Program-made: the position numbers and the translations under genes
Notes under the pieces: generated by a model
Told to the model about the DNA's origin: nothing
Seen by the model: the letters and a program-made list of their open reading frames with translations, nothing else
The model's database searches: none
In this document: in pieces, positions 8,891-17,597 of the stretch
Numbering within the stretch: the first letter of the stretch is position 1
Layout of the letters: the number at the start of each line of letters is the position of its first letter
Assembly: GCA_041390305.1 (NCBI GenBank)
Contig: JAWKQE010000032.1
Coordinates: forward strand, 5,452 to 69,451
Source of the DNA: JACKCR01 sp041390305
Lineage (GTDB): Bacteria; Eisenbacteria; RBG-16-71-46; CAIMUX01
Direction: 5' to 3'
Length of the DNA: 64,000 nt

Positions 8891-10195
8891 ATGCGCGCTA
8901 TCGCGAGGATCTCGATGTTGGCCGGATGCGCGTGGATCATCGGGAGCGCGTCGACGGCGGGTTCGCCGTCCATGACTCTGGACATGCCGTCCGAGATCAA
9001 GTCCTGGCGGGACGAGGTCCTGAGCCGGGATGAGTACACGGCACTGGCCGGGGAGTGGCGGGCCTACTCGGATTCGCACCCGGAGTCCGCGGTCGCGCGG
9101 GTCCAGTTGGCGCGGGCCCTCCGCTACGCCCGCACGTCGACGCCCGAGTAGACCGACGCGCTGATCGATGAAGCCTTCCGGCTCGACTCCCACTGTCCGG
9201 AGGCGCTCGCCGAACTCAGCGCGCGTGCCTCCATCAGCGGCTGGGGCGATACGTTCCTGGATGAACTGGAGGTCGCGCGAACGCGGGGCCTGGAGGCGGC
9301 CGAACTCGCTCCGGACTGGCCGTATCCACACTTCGGGCTCTGGGTCGTCTGCGTGATGCTCGGCCGGCCCGACGAGGCTCGCCAGCATATCGCCGCAATT
9401 CTTGACAAGGGCGCGTATCCCGCCTCGGTGGTCGACTTCGCCTACAACCTCCTCGCGAGTGCCCGCCCGGACGCCATCGTGTTCACGAATGGCGACAACG
9501 ACACTTATCCACCGCTCGCGCTCCAGGCCAAGTACGGGATCCGCACGGACGTCCGGATCGTCAACTTGTCCCTCCTCAACCGTGCCGAGTACGCAATGCG
9601 GGTTTGGGACGGCTGGGACCGGCCGCGGCCTTTCACCGACGAGGAGATCCGGTCCCTCTACGACGACTGGTCCAAGGACCCAGAGGGTCTGTCCTTTGCG
9701 ATGACCTTCGTGCGCACGTTGCTCGAGCGATCGATCGACGGGACATGGTCGACACCGCTCTACTTCGCGACCACCGTCGCCCCTCCGCACCTCGAGACCT
9801 GTCCGAATGCTCTCCGCCTCGAGGGCCTTCTCTTCCGGGTCACGCCCGATCCCAAGCCGGAGGGAGATGGCGAGCCCGGAGTCGACATGGAGCGGACGCT
9901 CTCGCTCTATCGGACCGCGTTTCGGATGGACAGCGCGACGGACCTCTCCGCGGCCTGGGGTCCCAAATCGGCCGCCCGGCGGCTTCCGCAGAACTACGCC
10001 GCCGTACTTCGATCTGTCGCGAGTGAGGCGGCGCGACAGGGTAATCTCGATGAGGTCCGGTACGCGCTCGGGGAGGCGATCCGTCTTCTCGACTTCCTGG
10101 GCGAGTCGGAGATGTCGGCGAGCCTCGTGGAGTATTGGAACAAGATCGATCCCGACGCTCCTCGGCCCGACCCGCCTGTGAAGAGCTTCCGCTAG
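8891..10195 (+). pseudogene. Exported repeat-type protein interrupted by an in-frame TAG
   Basis: One open frame encodes a protein with a signal-like N-terminus (MRAIARISMLAGCAWIIGSASTAG) and a C-terminal half containing DAIVFTNGDNDTYPP and DVRIVNLSLLN. Those motifs are shared with the soluble C-terminal region of DUF2723 membrane proteins. A single TAG at 9149-9151 breaks the frame after about 86 codons. Sequence on both sides stays in the same frame and reads as helical, TPR-like sequence. The start is the ATG after GGGAGGGGAG. A GTG at 9353 could start the second half, but no good ribosome-binding site was seen. It lies just upstream of an ECF sigma/anti-sigma pair and may be its partner. 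The TAG may be a real nonsense mutation or a sequencing error; TAG is an ordinary stop elsewhere in the window. Confidence 0.7.
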
Positions 10196-10211
10196 CCGAC
10201 GAGGACGCCCG

Positions 10212-10820
10212 ATGGACGATGCATCCGAACGGGACGATGACCTGCTCGCCAGGAGTCGCGGGGGGGACCCTCGGGCTCTCGCCGTGTTGTACAGGCGACA
10301 CGGGTCTTCCCTGTTCGACTACCTCATCCGTCTGGTCGGGGAACGCTCCGATGCGGAAGACATCCTCCAGGAGACGTTCCTCGTACTTCTCGAAGGACGC
10401 GGGTCCTACGCGGCGAGAGATCGGTTTCGTCCCTGGCTCTTCACCGTCGCGCGTCATCTCGCGGTCGATCGACTTCGGACGACGAAGCGTGGGTGCGATC
10501 TCGATGGAATGGACCTCGAGTATCTGACTCCCGCGTCGCCGGCAGACCCCGTCGACCGGGTTTCCTTCGAGGAGCTCACGAGTCGGATCGACTCGGCACT
10601 TCTCGATCTACCTCGTTCGTACGCTCTCGCGTTCCATCTCCGTGTTCGCGAGTCCTTCACGTACCGGGAAATCGCGAGGATCCACGGAGAACCGGAAGGC
10701 ACGCTCAGATCCCGAGTCCACCATGCGCTCCGCAAGGTGAGAGAGAGGCTCGACCAGGAGAGGCAACAGGTTGGTCGTGCCCGAGCCACCGCCGACACAC
10801 CACGGGAGAGACGACGATGA
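10212..10820 (+). CDS. ECF-family RNA polymerase sigma factor
   Basis: A 202-residue sigma-70-like factor with only regions 2 and 4. Region 2 is AVLYRRHGSSLFDYLIRLVG...DAEDILQETFLVLLE with FRPWLFTVARHLAVDRLR. Region 4 is LPRSYALAFHLRVRESFTYREIARI followed by the helix-turn-helix GTLRSRVHHALRKVRERL. ECF factors direct transcription of envelope or stress genes and are held inactive by an anti-sigma factor. The next gene overlaps it by ATGA and encodes a membrane zinc-finger anti-sigma, which fits. The ATG has GAGGA upstream. A short basic tail (RRR) ends the protein. Confidence 0.9.
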   Translation: MDDASERDDDLLARSRGGDPRALAVLYRRHGSSLFDYLIRLVGERSDAEDILQETFLVLLEGRGSYAARDRFRPWLFTVARHLAVDRLRTTKRGCDLDGMDLEYLTPASPADPVDRVSFEELTSRIDSALLDLPRSYALAFHLRVRESFTYREIARIHGEPEGTLRSRVHHALRKVRERLDQERQQVGRARATADTPRERRR

Positions 10821-11395
10821 GTCATGCACATGTGTCGGACGACCGGCTGCTGGGCTACGTCCTCGGCGACGTCGTCAGGAACGAACGGGCCGAGATCGAT
10901 GCGCACGTGCGCGATTGCGAGGCCTGCCGAGCGCGGCTTTCGCCGCTCACAGGGCTCGTCCAGACCTATTGCGCGGCTCCGCCTCCGGAGGCGCCGATCG
11001 GAGTCCTGGTGGACCTCCTCGAGAAACAGAGCCGGACGCGTCCGCGCCCGCGGCCGTCCGTGTTCCGTGGATGGCGACCGACTTTCGCGACGACGTTCGT
11101 TGCCGCCACGTTCGTGTTCGCGATCGGTCTCTGGATCGGGCGTCACTCCGTTTCCAGTGGGGGAGTGACGCCGTTCTCGACCGAAGTCACTCCTCTGTCC
11201 CGAACTCCCCGGGCCGCCGAGACAGAGTCGGGGCGGGCCTTTCCGGTCCCGCCCGAGATTCCGTTCGAGACCGCGCCACCGCTCGAGCCGGTGCTCCATG
11301 TTCCCGACGGCTCGGCATGGGCGCCCTCGTCCCCGTCATCCCGGAGTCATCGGACCGCGCGCCCGGAGTCGTGGGTGAATCAGGACAGCCTCTAG
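10817..11395 (+). CDS. Membrane anti-sigma factor with zinc-finger (zf-HC2-like) domain
   Basis: A 192-residue protein. The cytoplasmic N-terminus has the H-x3-C-x2-C motif in AHVRDCEACRARL, the anti-sigma zinc-finger signature. One transmembrane segment follows (FVAATFVFAIGLWIG), then a Pro/Ser-rich segment of about 80 residues without recognised domain, presumably periplasmic. The ATG overlaps the sigma stop codon by 4 bp, so the pair is co-translated. By family analogy it binds and silences the upstream ECF sigma factor and releases it on an envelope signal, usually by proteolysis. The signal and the regulon cannot be read from the sequence. Confidence 0.85.
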   Translation: MSHAHVSDDRLLGYVLGDVVRNERAEIDAHVRDCEACRARLSPLTGLVQTYCAAPPPEAPIGVLVDLLEKQSRTRPRPRPSVFRGWRPTFATTFVAATFVFAIGLWIGRHSVSSGGVTPFSTEVTPLSRTPRAAETESGRAFPVPPEIPFETAPPLEPVLHVPDGSAWAPSSPSSRSHRTARPESWVNQDSL

Positions 11396-11440
11396 GCGCG
11401 TGCAAGGCTATCCCGACTCCTGCTTCGGACGCGATTCCCT

Positions 11441-13630
11441 CTACCTCACGACCGTCAGCGACTTCGATCGGGACGCTCCCGTCCATGATCGCAGCCTGAG
11501 GAAGTAGCGGCCGGGATGCAGGGGCTCGTCCGCCTCACTCGACCATGCGATCTCACGGAAGTGTGGGTCGAGACGCCCCTGGGCGATCTTCCGTCCCGCG
11601 GAGTCGTGGAGCGACCAGGAGCTCCACGGGTGCGGGGCCGCGCCGAGGTCGACGTGGAAGCCGTAGCGGGACGGATTTCCCAGGATCCGGATCGATGCCG
11701 CCGCCTGCGCCACCGCTGGGAGGTTCGAGACATCGGGCCCGTCTCCGCCCGTGGCGTCTCCCTCCCCGGGAACGTCGGCTGGGTCGAGGCATCCGCCGGG
11801 CGCGATCTCGAAGCGGGCATCGTCGGCGAGCGGGAGACCGGTCGTCGTATCGACGTCGAGGCTGACTTCGCCTTCTCCCGACACGCGCGAGAGCTGGAGC
11901 CTGTAGGCAGCGTTCTCCGGCGACCCGAGCGGGATTTCGCCGTTCGGATCCGCGTCGAGGATGGAGACGTCGCCGGAGATCACGGTGAACTTCGCCGTAG
12001 CAGGAACGTCGCCGTGGATCGCGGGGATCGGGAGGTCGATCACGTCGCCCCGTCCGTCCTCGCAGGTGGCGAAGCGGCCGAGGTAGTCCCCGAGCATGTA
12101 GTACGTACTCCAGGACACCGACCCGAAGCTCGGGTCCGGATTGCCCCAGCGCCCGGACGGCATGTGGAACGAGTCCCAGTTGTGGACGGCGGAGTCGAGA
12201 AGAGGGCTCTTCGGAGCCTGATACGTGTAGCCGACTCCGTCCATCCCGCAGAAGTCGAGGCAGTCCGGGAGGTCGACGCACTTTCCCTCGCCGAACGTCC
12301 CCACGAACATGAGGTACTCGAGAGGCCCGCCCGACCAATGCCAGAGGTAGGACTCTCCATGCATCGTACCGACGGTCTCGAACTCGCCCGCGTTCTCCAG
12401 TCGGTCGTACTCGAAGAATGCATGGTCCCCGAACGGGTGGTCGGCCCGCCCGTAGTCCACGCGGTCCGCGTACGCGACCTCGCAGAGCACGGGGATGTCG
12501 ATCGACACTCCATAGACCGGTGCGTACCGGTTGTAGAGGGCGTGGGAGTTCGCTGCTACCCAGACGTGGAGGTGAGGGTGCGCGGGATCGTAGCCCTGCT
12601 GCATGCCGAGATAGGTCGGCTCGTTCGTCTCGGACCACCAGCACTCGGCAGGCCCGAGGGAGAGGCCGCCGGCGTGTTGCGACAGGTTGATCTGCCGGGG
12701 AGTCCAGACGTCATCGTCACCGAGCTCGAGGTAGAGCGCGAGGTACTCCCAGTCTCCTTCGTGGTAACCGATCTGCCCGGGGAGCTCCCTCAGGTCGTTT
12801 CCCTGCAGCCAGAGCCAGTACTGCAGCACGAGCCCGTCGCCATAGGGGAACACGTGTGCGTAGAGCGGACGCTCTCCGTTCGGCGCACCTCGGTGCAGGA
12901 CGGAATCCGCGAAGTCGAGCCGGAAGTAGGGCTGCTGTGTCCCCGATCCGTAGGAGTCCCAGAAGTGATCGTCGAAGACGTGGAGGGCGGGCGGATCGGA
13001 CTGATGGATCCGCTGCCCCGTGACGCTGTAGGCCTCGAGCGTCGAGTGGTCGTCGACGGAACGGACGAGATCGGCGAGGCCCTCCTGTAGCTCGCGTCCA
13101 CGGTGACCGTGGAGTACCGGCGCGAACATCTCGATGATGTCGCTCTCACGGATGAGGTGGAGGCGGTGCATGATGTTGCTTCCGGTCACCCGCTCCACTC
13201 GCCCCACGACCCACGGGTCCGTTTCGGACTGGCCCGGCCCCCATAGTTCCGGATCTCCCCAGCTCTGGTGGATCCGCTTCTCCCAGAGCGGTGGGTCGTC
13301 GCTGAGAGGTTCGCAGAAGGGAAGCGGGAACACGACGTGGACCCGCCCGCTTGCGTCGGACACACCGTGGGCCGACTGGGTCCGGTCGTCGGCGTAGCAG
13401 TCGTAGCACGACCCGTTCTGGTACGTGGCGCACTGGAACCAATCGATCTCTTCATGGGCTTCGATCCAGACTCCCTCGACTGGCGCCCCGGTGCGGAGAT
13501 CGACGACCTGGCAGTAGTAGTCCTTCTCCGTTGGCGGCTCGAGTTCGTCTCCCGCGCGGGCTCCGGATGCTCCGACCGCGAGCAGAACCGTCGCGGCGAT
13601 GCGGATCAGCGTTCGGAATCGGCCTTCCAT
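11441..13630 (-). CDS. Secreted Vps62-like (HEGDWE) protein with C-terminal sorting domain
   Basis: A 729-residue exported protein. It begins with a signal peptide (GRFRTLIRIAATVLLAVGASGARA). An early segment (VVDLRTGAPVEGVWIEAHE...SDASGRVHVVFPLP) looks like a carboxypeptidase-regulatory-like beta-sandwich. The middle has GYHEGDWEYLALYLEL, SQHAGG and HVWVAANSHALY, the pattern of Vps62/DUF946-type domains. The C-terminus (SIRILGNPSRYG ... DSAGRKIAQGRL ... GRYFLRLRSW ... SKSLTVVR) matches the T9SS/FlgD-like sorting module on four other proteins here. The start chosen gives a clean signal peptide but a weak ribosome-binding site. An ATG at 13783 in the same frame has an excellent GGGGGAGG but adds 51 residues before the signal. 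Function is unknown. Confidence 0.75.
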   Translation of the reverse strand: MEGRFRTLIRIAATVLLAVGASGARAGDELEPPTEKDYYCQVVDLRTGAPVEGVWIEAHEEIDWFQCATYQNGSCYDCYADDRTQSAHGVSDASGRVHVVFPLPFCEPLSDDPPLWEKRIHQSWGDPELWGPGQSETDPWVVGRVERVTGSNIMHRLHLIRESDIIEMFAPVLHGHRGRELQEGLADLVRSVDDHSTLEAYSVTGQRIHQSDPPALHVFDDHFWDSYGSGTQQPYFRLDFADSVLHRGAPNGERPLYAHVFPYGDGLVLQYWLWLQGNDLRELPGQIGYHEGDWEYLALYLELGDDDVWTPRQINLSQHAGGLSLGPAECWWSETNEPTYLGMQQGYDPAHPHLHVWVAANSHALYNRYAPVYGVSIDIPVLCEVAYADRVDYGRADHPFGDHAFFEYDRLENAGEFETVGTMHGESYLWHWSGGPLEYLMFVGTFGEGKCVDLPDCLDFCGMDGVGYTYQAPKSPLLDSAVHNWDSFHMPSGRWGNPDPSFGSVSWSTYYMLGDYLGRFATCEDGRGDVIDLPIPAIHGDVPATAKFTVISGDVSILDADPNGEIPLGSPENAAYRLQLSRVSGEGEVSLDVDTTTGLPLADDARFEIAPGGCLDPADVPGEGDATGGDGPDVSNLPAVAQAAASIRILGNPSRYGFHVDLGAAPHPWSSWSLHDSAGRKIAQGRLDPHFREIAWSSEADEPLHPGRYFLRLRSWTGASRSKSLTVVR

Positions 13631-13878
13631 ACGGGGTGCCCAGGCTCCAGAGTCAGAAGCTGGTCGCGATGGGCGATCGATGGGCGCGAACAGCAGCCTC
13701 GGCGCATCCCTCCCCGCAAGAATGCGGTTCGCTCGTACCGCGTACCCTTGGATGTCGACTCCTGCAGCGATTCCCTTCTTCATGGCCAACCTCCCCCGCG
13801 GATTCGAGGTCCGCGGCCTCACCGACTCCGTCGTGTTCTCGTCGACGGAGTGGAGGGGTGCGTCTCGCGTGCCTGCGA

Positions 13879-14532
13879 TCAGCTCGGAAGGGACGAGCCC
13901 GGAAGGGAGGCGTCGATTTCGGCGAGGAGCCGCGCCAAGGTGGCCGGGCGGTCGTCCGCGGACCAGAGCGCGCGGATCATCGCGACGCCGTGGGCTCCCG
14001 ACGCGAGGCACGACGGGATCTCGTCCAGGCCGATGCCGCCGATCGCGAGGACGGGGATCGCGAGTTCCTGCGCCGCCTCCCGGAGTGCGTCGAGACCGAG
14101 AGGCGCTCCGTAGGCGCGTTTGGAGGGAGTGTCGAAGATGGGACCGAAGACGACGTAGTCGGCTCCTTCGGCCTCGGCACGAAGGGCCGCGTCGAGCGAG
14201 TGCGTCGACCGTCCGACGAGCGCGCCGGCGGGCAGGAGGGACCGTGCGACGCGAGTGGGCAGGGAGGTTTCGGTGAGGTGGACTCCGTGCCCAACGGCGA
14301 GGGCGAGGTCGACCCGATCGTTGACGACGATTGGGACGGGAGCGACGCCGAGCGCGAGGAGACGTGCGTAGTTCTCCCGCGTCGGGGTCGACTTGTCCCG
14401 CCACTGGAGCATCCAGCGCGCGGCACCCTCCGGCCTCGCCCGTTCGTGGGCTGCGAACAGCTCACGAACGGCTCCCACGGGATCGTCTCCCATGAGAGCC
14501 GTGTCCGTGACGACGAGGAGCCTCGGGGCCAA
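13879..14532 (-). CDS. thiE: Thiamine phosphate synthase
   Basis: A 217-residue TIM-barrel enzyme that joins HMP-PP and thiazole phosphate to make thiamine monophosphate. Recognisable family motifs are WMLQWRDKST (substrate-binding Gln/Arg/Lys), PIVVNDRVDLAL, GVHLTE, DYVVFGPIFDTPSK and PVLAIGGI. It is the last gene of the riboswitch-controlled thi operon, 6 nt after thiG stops. The start is TTG with GGAG 11 nt upstream. The first residues (APRLLVVTD) fit the family's first strand, so an upstream start is unlikely. Confidence 0.92.
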   Translation of the reverse strand: MAPRLLVVTDTALMGDDPVGAVRELFAAHERARPEGAARWMLQWRDKSTPTRENYARLLALGVAPVPIVVNDRVDLALAVGHGVHLTETSLPTRVARSLLPAGALVGRSTHSLDAALRAEAEGADYVVFGPIFDTPSKRAYGAPLGLDALREAAQELAIPVLAIGGIGLDEIPSCLASGAHGVAMIRALWSADDRPATLARLLAEIDASLPGSSLPS

Positions 14533-14538
14533 GGGACG

Positions 14539-15354
14539 CTAGGCTCCGGAGCTGATGACGCCTTCGAGCGGGCTCGATGCGTTCGCGTACAGCTTCTGCG
14601 GAATCCGACCGGCTTCGTAGGCGAGACGACCCGCCTCAGTCGCGAGCTTCATCGCGCGCGCCATGGCGATCGGGTCGTCCGCACCGGCGATGGCGGTGTT
14701 GAGGAGGACGCCGTCGCATCCGAGCTCCATCGCGACTGCGACGTCCGACGCGGTGCCGACACCGGCGTCGACGATGACCGGCACGTCGATCGTCTCGAGG
14801 ATGATCCGGATGTTGTACGGGTTCCGGATGCCGAGACCGGAGCCGATCGGAGCGCCGAGCGGCATCACGGCGGGGCAGCCGATCTCCACGAGTTGCTTGC
14901 AGACGATCGGGTCGTCCATGCAGTAGGGGAGGACGAAGAACCCGTCGTCGACGAGGATCTTCGCTGCTTCGAGCAGTCCGCGCGTGTCCGGGAAGAGCGT
15001 CTGGGAATCGCCCAGGACCTCGAGCTTGACGATGTCCGTGCCGAGCGCTTCCCGCGCCAGACGCGCGGTCAGGACCGCGTCCTCCACGCTGAAGCAGCCC
15101 GCGGTGTTCGGAAGGAGCGTGTACTTCTCCGGGTCGATGTAACGGAGGAGACTGTCCTCGCTGTTCCGGTCGAGGTTGATCCGGCGGATCGCGACCGTGA
15201 TGATCTCGGCGCCGCTCTCGTCCAATGCCTTCGCCGTCTCCTCGAAGCTCTTGTACTTGCCCGTGCCGACCATGAGACGACTCCGGAACACGCGATCCCC
15301 GATGCGGAGCTCCAGCCCCTTCCCACCCCGAATCCTTCGTGACATCTCTCTCAT
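14539..15354 (-). CDS. thiG: Thiazole synthase
   Basis: A 271-residue TIM-barrel enzyme that builds the thiazole phosphate of thiamine from deoxyxylulose phosphate, dehydroglycine and ThiS thiocarboxylate. Motifs include FRSRLMVGTGKYKSFEE at the start of the barrel, the Schiff-base Lys in DIVKLEVLGD, LLPNTAGC, VMPLGAPIGSG and PVIVDAGVGTASD with LLNTAIA. Its ATG overlaps the thiS TGA in an ATGA. Dehydroglycine is supplied aerobically by ThiO encoded two genes upstream, which fits the absence of a thiH here. Confidence 0.95.
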   Translation of the reverse strand: MREMSRRIRGGKGLELRIGDRVFRSRLMVGTGKYKSFEETAKALDESGAEIITVAIRRINLDRNSEDSLLRYIDPEKYTLLPNTAGCFSVEDAVLTARLAREALGTDIVKLEVLGDSQTLFPDTRGLLEAAKILVDDGFFVLPYCMDDPIVCKQLVEIGCPAVMPLGAPIGSGLGIRNPYNIRIILETIDVPVIVDAGVGTASDVAVAMELGCDGVLLNTAIAGADDPIAMARAMKLATEAGRLAYEAGRIPQKLYANASSPLEGVISSGA

Positions 15355-15557
15355 CCTCCCTGGACCGCGTGGACGATCTCGATCCTGTCCCCATCTTCGA
15401 CCGGTGCCTCGGCGATCCGGGCCCGGGTGACGACCTCGTTGTTCACGGCGACGGCGACACCGCCTTTCGATGCGTCGATCTGCATCCTCTCGAGGAGGTC
15501 GCTGACGGTGTGGACGTCCGTGAACTCCTTCTCCTCACCGTTGATTCGTAGCTTCAT
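15351..15557 (-). CDS. thiS: Sulfur carrier protein ThiS
   Basis: A 68-residue ubiquitin-like sulfur carrier ending in the required Gly-Gly (VQGG) that is adenylated and thiocarboxylated. MKLRINGEEKEF and GGVAVAVNNEVV are typical. The start overlaps the thiO stop by one base (TGATG) and the stop overlaps the thiG ATG, so it is tightly coupled on both sides. A ThiF/MoeB adenylyltransferase is not in the window. Confidence 0.93.
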   Translation of the reverse strand: MKLRINGEEKEFTDVHTVSDLLERMQIDASKGGVAVAVNNEVVTRARIAEAPVEDGDRIEIVHAVQGG

Positions 15558-16726
15558 CACGTCCTTTCTCTCGTTCGAGAAGTCGAAATCGTACCGTCCG
15601 GGCCATCCCCGCGCGGATCGGACTCCAGCCTGGGGCGGCTTCCGGGGAGTCCGACGTATTCCGTGGCGAGTCGGGAGAGCTGGGCACCGATCACGGGAGC
15701 GAGCAGGATGCCGTTCCGGTAGAGCCCGAGTCCGTGAAACAGCCCTGGCCGCGGGTCCGTGAGGACCGTCGGCTCCCCGTTCCCCACGAGGGGGCGGACT
15801 CCGCTCCATGCCTCGACCCACTCCCAGTCCGACACGTCCGGGAGGAGCCCCGCCGCATTCTCGAGGAGCTCCGCCACGCCCCGGGCCGTGAGCCGCCTCG
15901 TTCCGTCTCCTTCGTAGGAGGTCGCGCCCACGATGACCGTTCCGTCGTCCTGTGGAATGAGGTAGGCGAACCCCGGGCTCTGGATCACGTGACGGATCCG
16001 CTCGCCACGCCGGGGTGGACGGAGGCGCAGGAGCTCTCCCCGTACCGGCCGGGGCTCCAGGCGGATGCGGTCCTCCGGAAGGAGGAAGCGATCGGCCTGG
16101 ACACCGGCCGTGTTGAGCACCGCGCCGGCGGACAGGTCCCCGCTGCTCGTGCGGACGCCGACCACTCGGCCCCCTGCTTCGCGGATGGCGTAGACCTCGT
16201 CCCGGATCCACAGTCCTCCGAGCTCCTCGAAGGAGGCCCGGAGCGCGGAGTGGAGGCCACGCGGGTCGACGTAGCCTTCGTCCTCGAGGAGGATGGCGGA
16301 GTCCACGCTGAGGCCAGGCTCCACCCGCGTGAGGTCCTCGGAGTCGAGGTACGTGGCGCGCGCTCCCTGCTCGCGAAACGTGAAGGTGAGGTCGGAGAGA
16401 TCGAACTCCGGGTCCGGGGAGACGAGGAGCGTGCCCGGGAACCGGCACTCGACCCGGCAACCCGAGGTCTCCTCGGCGTTTCGGACGAACTCGGGATAGG
16501 CGTTCCGGGCCTGGACGAGCAGCGACTGCCAGGGGGCCGGAGCCGAGAACTCCGCCCAGGGGGAGAGCATCCCTCCGGCGGCCCGGGTCGCACTGCCCGC
16601 TGGGTCGCGCTCCACGATCGAAACGGTGTGTCCACGGGAGAGGAGCTCACAGGAGGTGGCGAGGCCGAGGATTCCTCCGCCCACGACGAGGACGTCGGGT
16701 GCGATCTGGTCCGATTGGCGCTCCAA
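15557..16726 (-). CDS. thiO: Glycine oxidase, thiamine biosynthesis
   Basis: A 389-residue FAD enzyme of the DAO family. The dinucleotide-binding motif VLVVGGGILGLATSCELLSRGH is near the N-terminus, followed by VERD and the AAGGMLSPWAE stretch typical of ThiO. EAWSGVRPLVGNGEP and FHGLGLYRNGILLAPV complete the FAD site. It converts glycine to the imine used by ThiG. The open frame reaches 16813, which would abut the TPP riboswitch. I prefer the TTG at 16726, which follows GGAGGG with 5-nt spacing and sits just before the first beta strand. First gene of the operon. Confidence 0.9.
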   Translation of the reverse strand: MERQSDQIAPDVLVVGGGILGLATSCELLSRGHTVSIVERDPAGSATRAAGGMLSPWAEFSAPAPWQSLLVQARNAYPEFVRNAEETSGCRVECRFPGTLLVSPDPEFDLSDLTFTFREQGARATYLDSEDLTRVEPGLSVDSAILLEDEGYVDPRGLHSALRASFEELGGLWIRDEVYAIREAGGRVVGVRTSSGDLSAGAVLNTAGVQADRFLLPEDRIRLEPRPVRGELLRLRPPRRGERIRHVIQSPGFAYLIPQDDGTVIVGATSYEGDGTRRLTARGVAELLENAAGLLPDVSDWEWVEAWSGVRPLVGNGEPTVLTDPRPGLFHGLGLYRNGILLAPVIGAQLSRLATEYVGLPGSRPRLESDPRGDGPDGTISTSRTRERT

Positions 16727-16821
16727 GATTCCCTCCGTCCTCGGCCCGGGGTTCCTACTCTGGTGGGGCGAGGGGGCCGGGATCGACGAGGGCGCGCTGC
16801 GCTTCGGTCTCACTCGGTCGT

Positions 16822-16892
16822 TTCCCTACGCTGGCATCACCCAGATCAGGTTCCGGGGTCTCTCTCAGTCCCGCTCACCGGGACACCCCCAA
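16822..16892 (-). promoter_or_regulatory. TPP riboswitch (THI element)
   Basis: Read on the minus strand, the sequence contains all conserved THI-box blocks in order: GGGGGTGTCCCGG, then ACTGAGAGAGACCCC, then GAACCTGATCTGG and TGATGCCAGCGTAGGGA. Helices P1 (GGGGGTG... with ...TAGGGA at the base) and the CTGAGA/ACCTGATCTGG binding loops are intact. It lies about 95 nt before thiO. Thiamine pyrophosphate binding should repress the operon by termination or by masking the GGAGGG ribosome-binding site; which of the two is not resolved. Confidence 0.96.
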
Positions 16893-16941
16893 CGACCCGT
16901 CCGCGATGCCGGATCCTGGCCCGACGTCGCGAACTCGGCAG

Positions 16942-16971
16942 AGCCTACGGATCCACCCGAATCGTTGTCAA
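16942..16971 (-). promoter_or_regulatory. Predicted sigma-70-type promoter of the thi operon
   Basis: On the minus strand a perfect TTGACA (16971-16966) is followed after 18 nt by TAGGCT (16947-16942). Transcription would start about 45 nt before the riboswitch. The -10 is a weak match. Confidence 0.5.
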
Positions 16972-16994
16972 CTCGGGGGAGGAGGAGGGCGCGG

Positions 16995-17331
16995 CTATCG
17001 GCGTTTGAACGTGGACAAGTCTCGGGAGAGACCTGCGGCGACGCTGTCGCAGACCGTGGCGCAGAGGTCGAGGACCGAGAGGTCCGCGATCTCGTAGTAG
17101 ACGTGGAGACCGTCCTTCCGACGCGCTAGGATTCGTGCCCGGAGGAGGATTTGCAGGTGCCGTGAGACGTTGGCCTGCGCTCCCTGTCGCCTCGACGATC
17201 TCCGACCGAACGCTCCCCGGCTGCACCCCTTGTGCGGATCCGACAGCGAAGTGGTCCCTCGAGGACCCTGGAACCGCTCCGCAACCAGTCCCAGCGAGCC
17301 TTCCGACATCGGCTTCGGTGATTTCGGCCAG
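16995..17331 (-). pseudogene. ArsR-family regulator, frame broken several times
   Basis: The 3' half is a clear ArsR winged-helix: QANVSRHLQILLRARILARRKDGLHVYYEIADLSVLDLC. Upstream, the expected sequence is found in alternating frames: EITEADVGRLAG, then LVAERFQ, then DPLRCRIRTRGAAGERSVG, then SEIVEATGS, then the 3' half. At least three or four one-base indels are needed to restore one frame of about 110 residues. No in-frame ATG or GTG begins it; a CTG at 17331 follows AGAGGAGG at good spacing. It is divergent from the RND exporter operon and would be its local repressor. Either a decayed gene or a locally poor sequence. Confidence 0.7.
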
Positions 17332-17355
17332 CTCGCCCTCCTCTCGCTGGGAGAG

Positions 17356-17385
17356 ATACTAGCTGATGACTATATGAGTGATCAA
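17356..17385 (-). promoter_or_regulatory. Predicted arsR promoter overlapping an operator-like repeat
   Basis: On the minus strand TTGATC (17385-17380) and TAGTAT (17361-17356) are spaced by 18 nt, about 25-30 nt before the presumed start of the ArsR gene. This AT-rich block (17356-17400) stands out from its GC-rich surroundings. Confidence 0.4.
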
Positions 17386-17400
17386 GAATATATGTTGATA
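17371..17400. promoter_or_regulatory. Tandem operator-like half-sites between arsR and the RND exporter
   Basis: TATATGAGTGAT (17371-17382) is repeated as TATATGTTGATA (17389-17400), 18 bp apart. The same stretch has the inverted arms ATCAA and TTGAT. Such AT-rich repeats are typical ArsR-family operators, and this one overlaps the predicted arsR promoter. Confidence 0.4.
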
Positions 17401-17597
17401 AGTGAGCAGAAAGACGTTAGAAAGGTCTCCGGGGCCGGGATCAGGGCGAGGAAGCTGGAAAGTTGTTGCCACCTCCGTCCTTTCCGCGTCCATGGCGGTG
17501 GCGAAGAAGACGCGACCCTAGGAACCCAATCGGACGAAAACGCGGCTCGGCCGGCCTCACGGGGCGGCGGGCCGAGACCAAGAGGAACAGAAGGCCG

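Noticed and set aside
9149..9151. TAG as pyrrolysine or recoded stop
   Set aside because: Several normal genes in the window end in TAG and no pyrrolysine-type gene is present.
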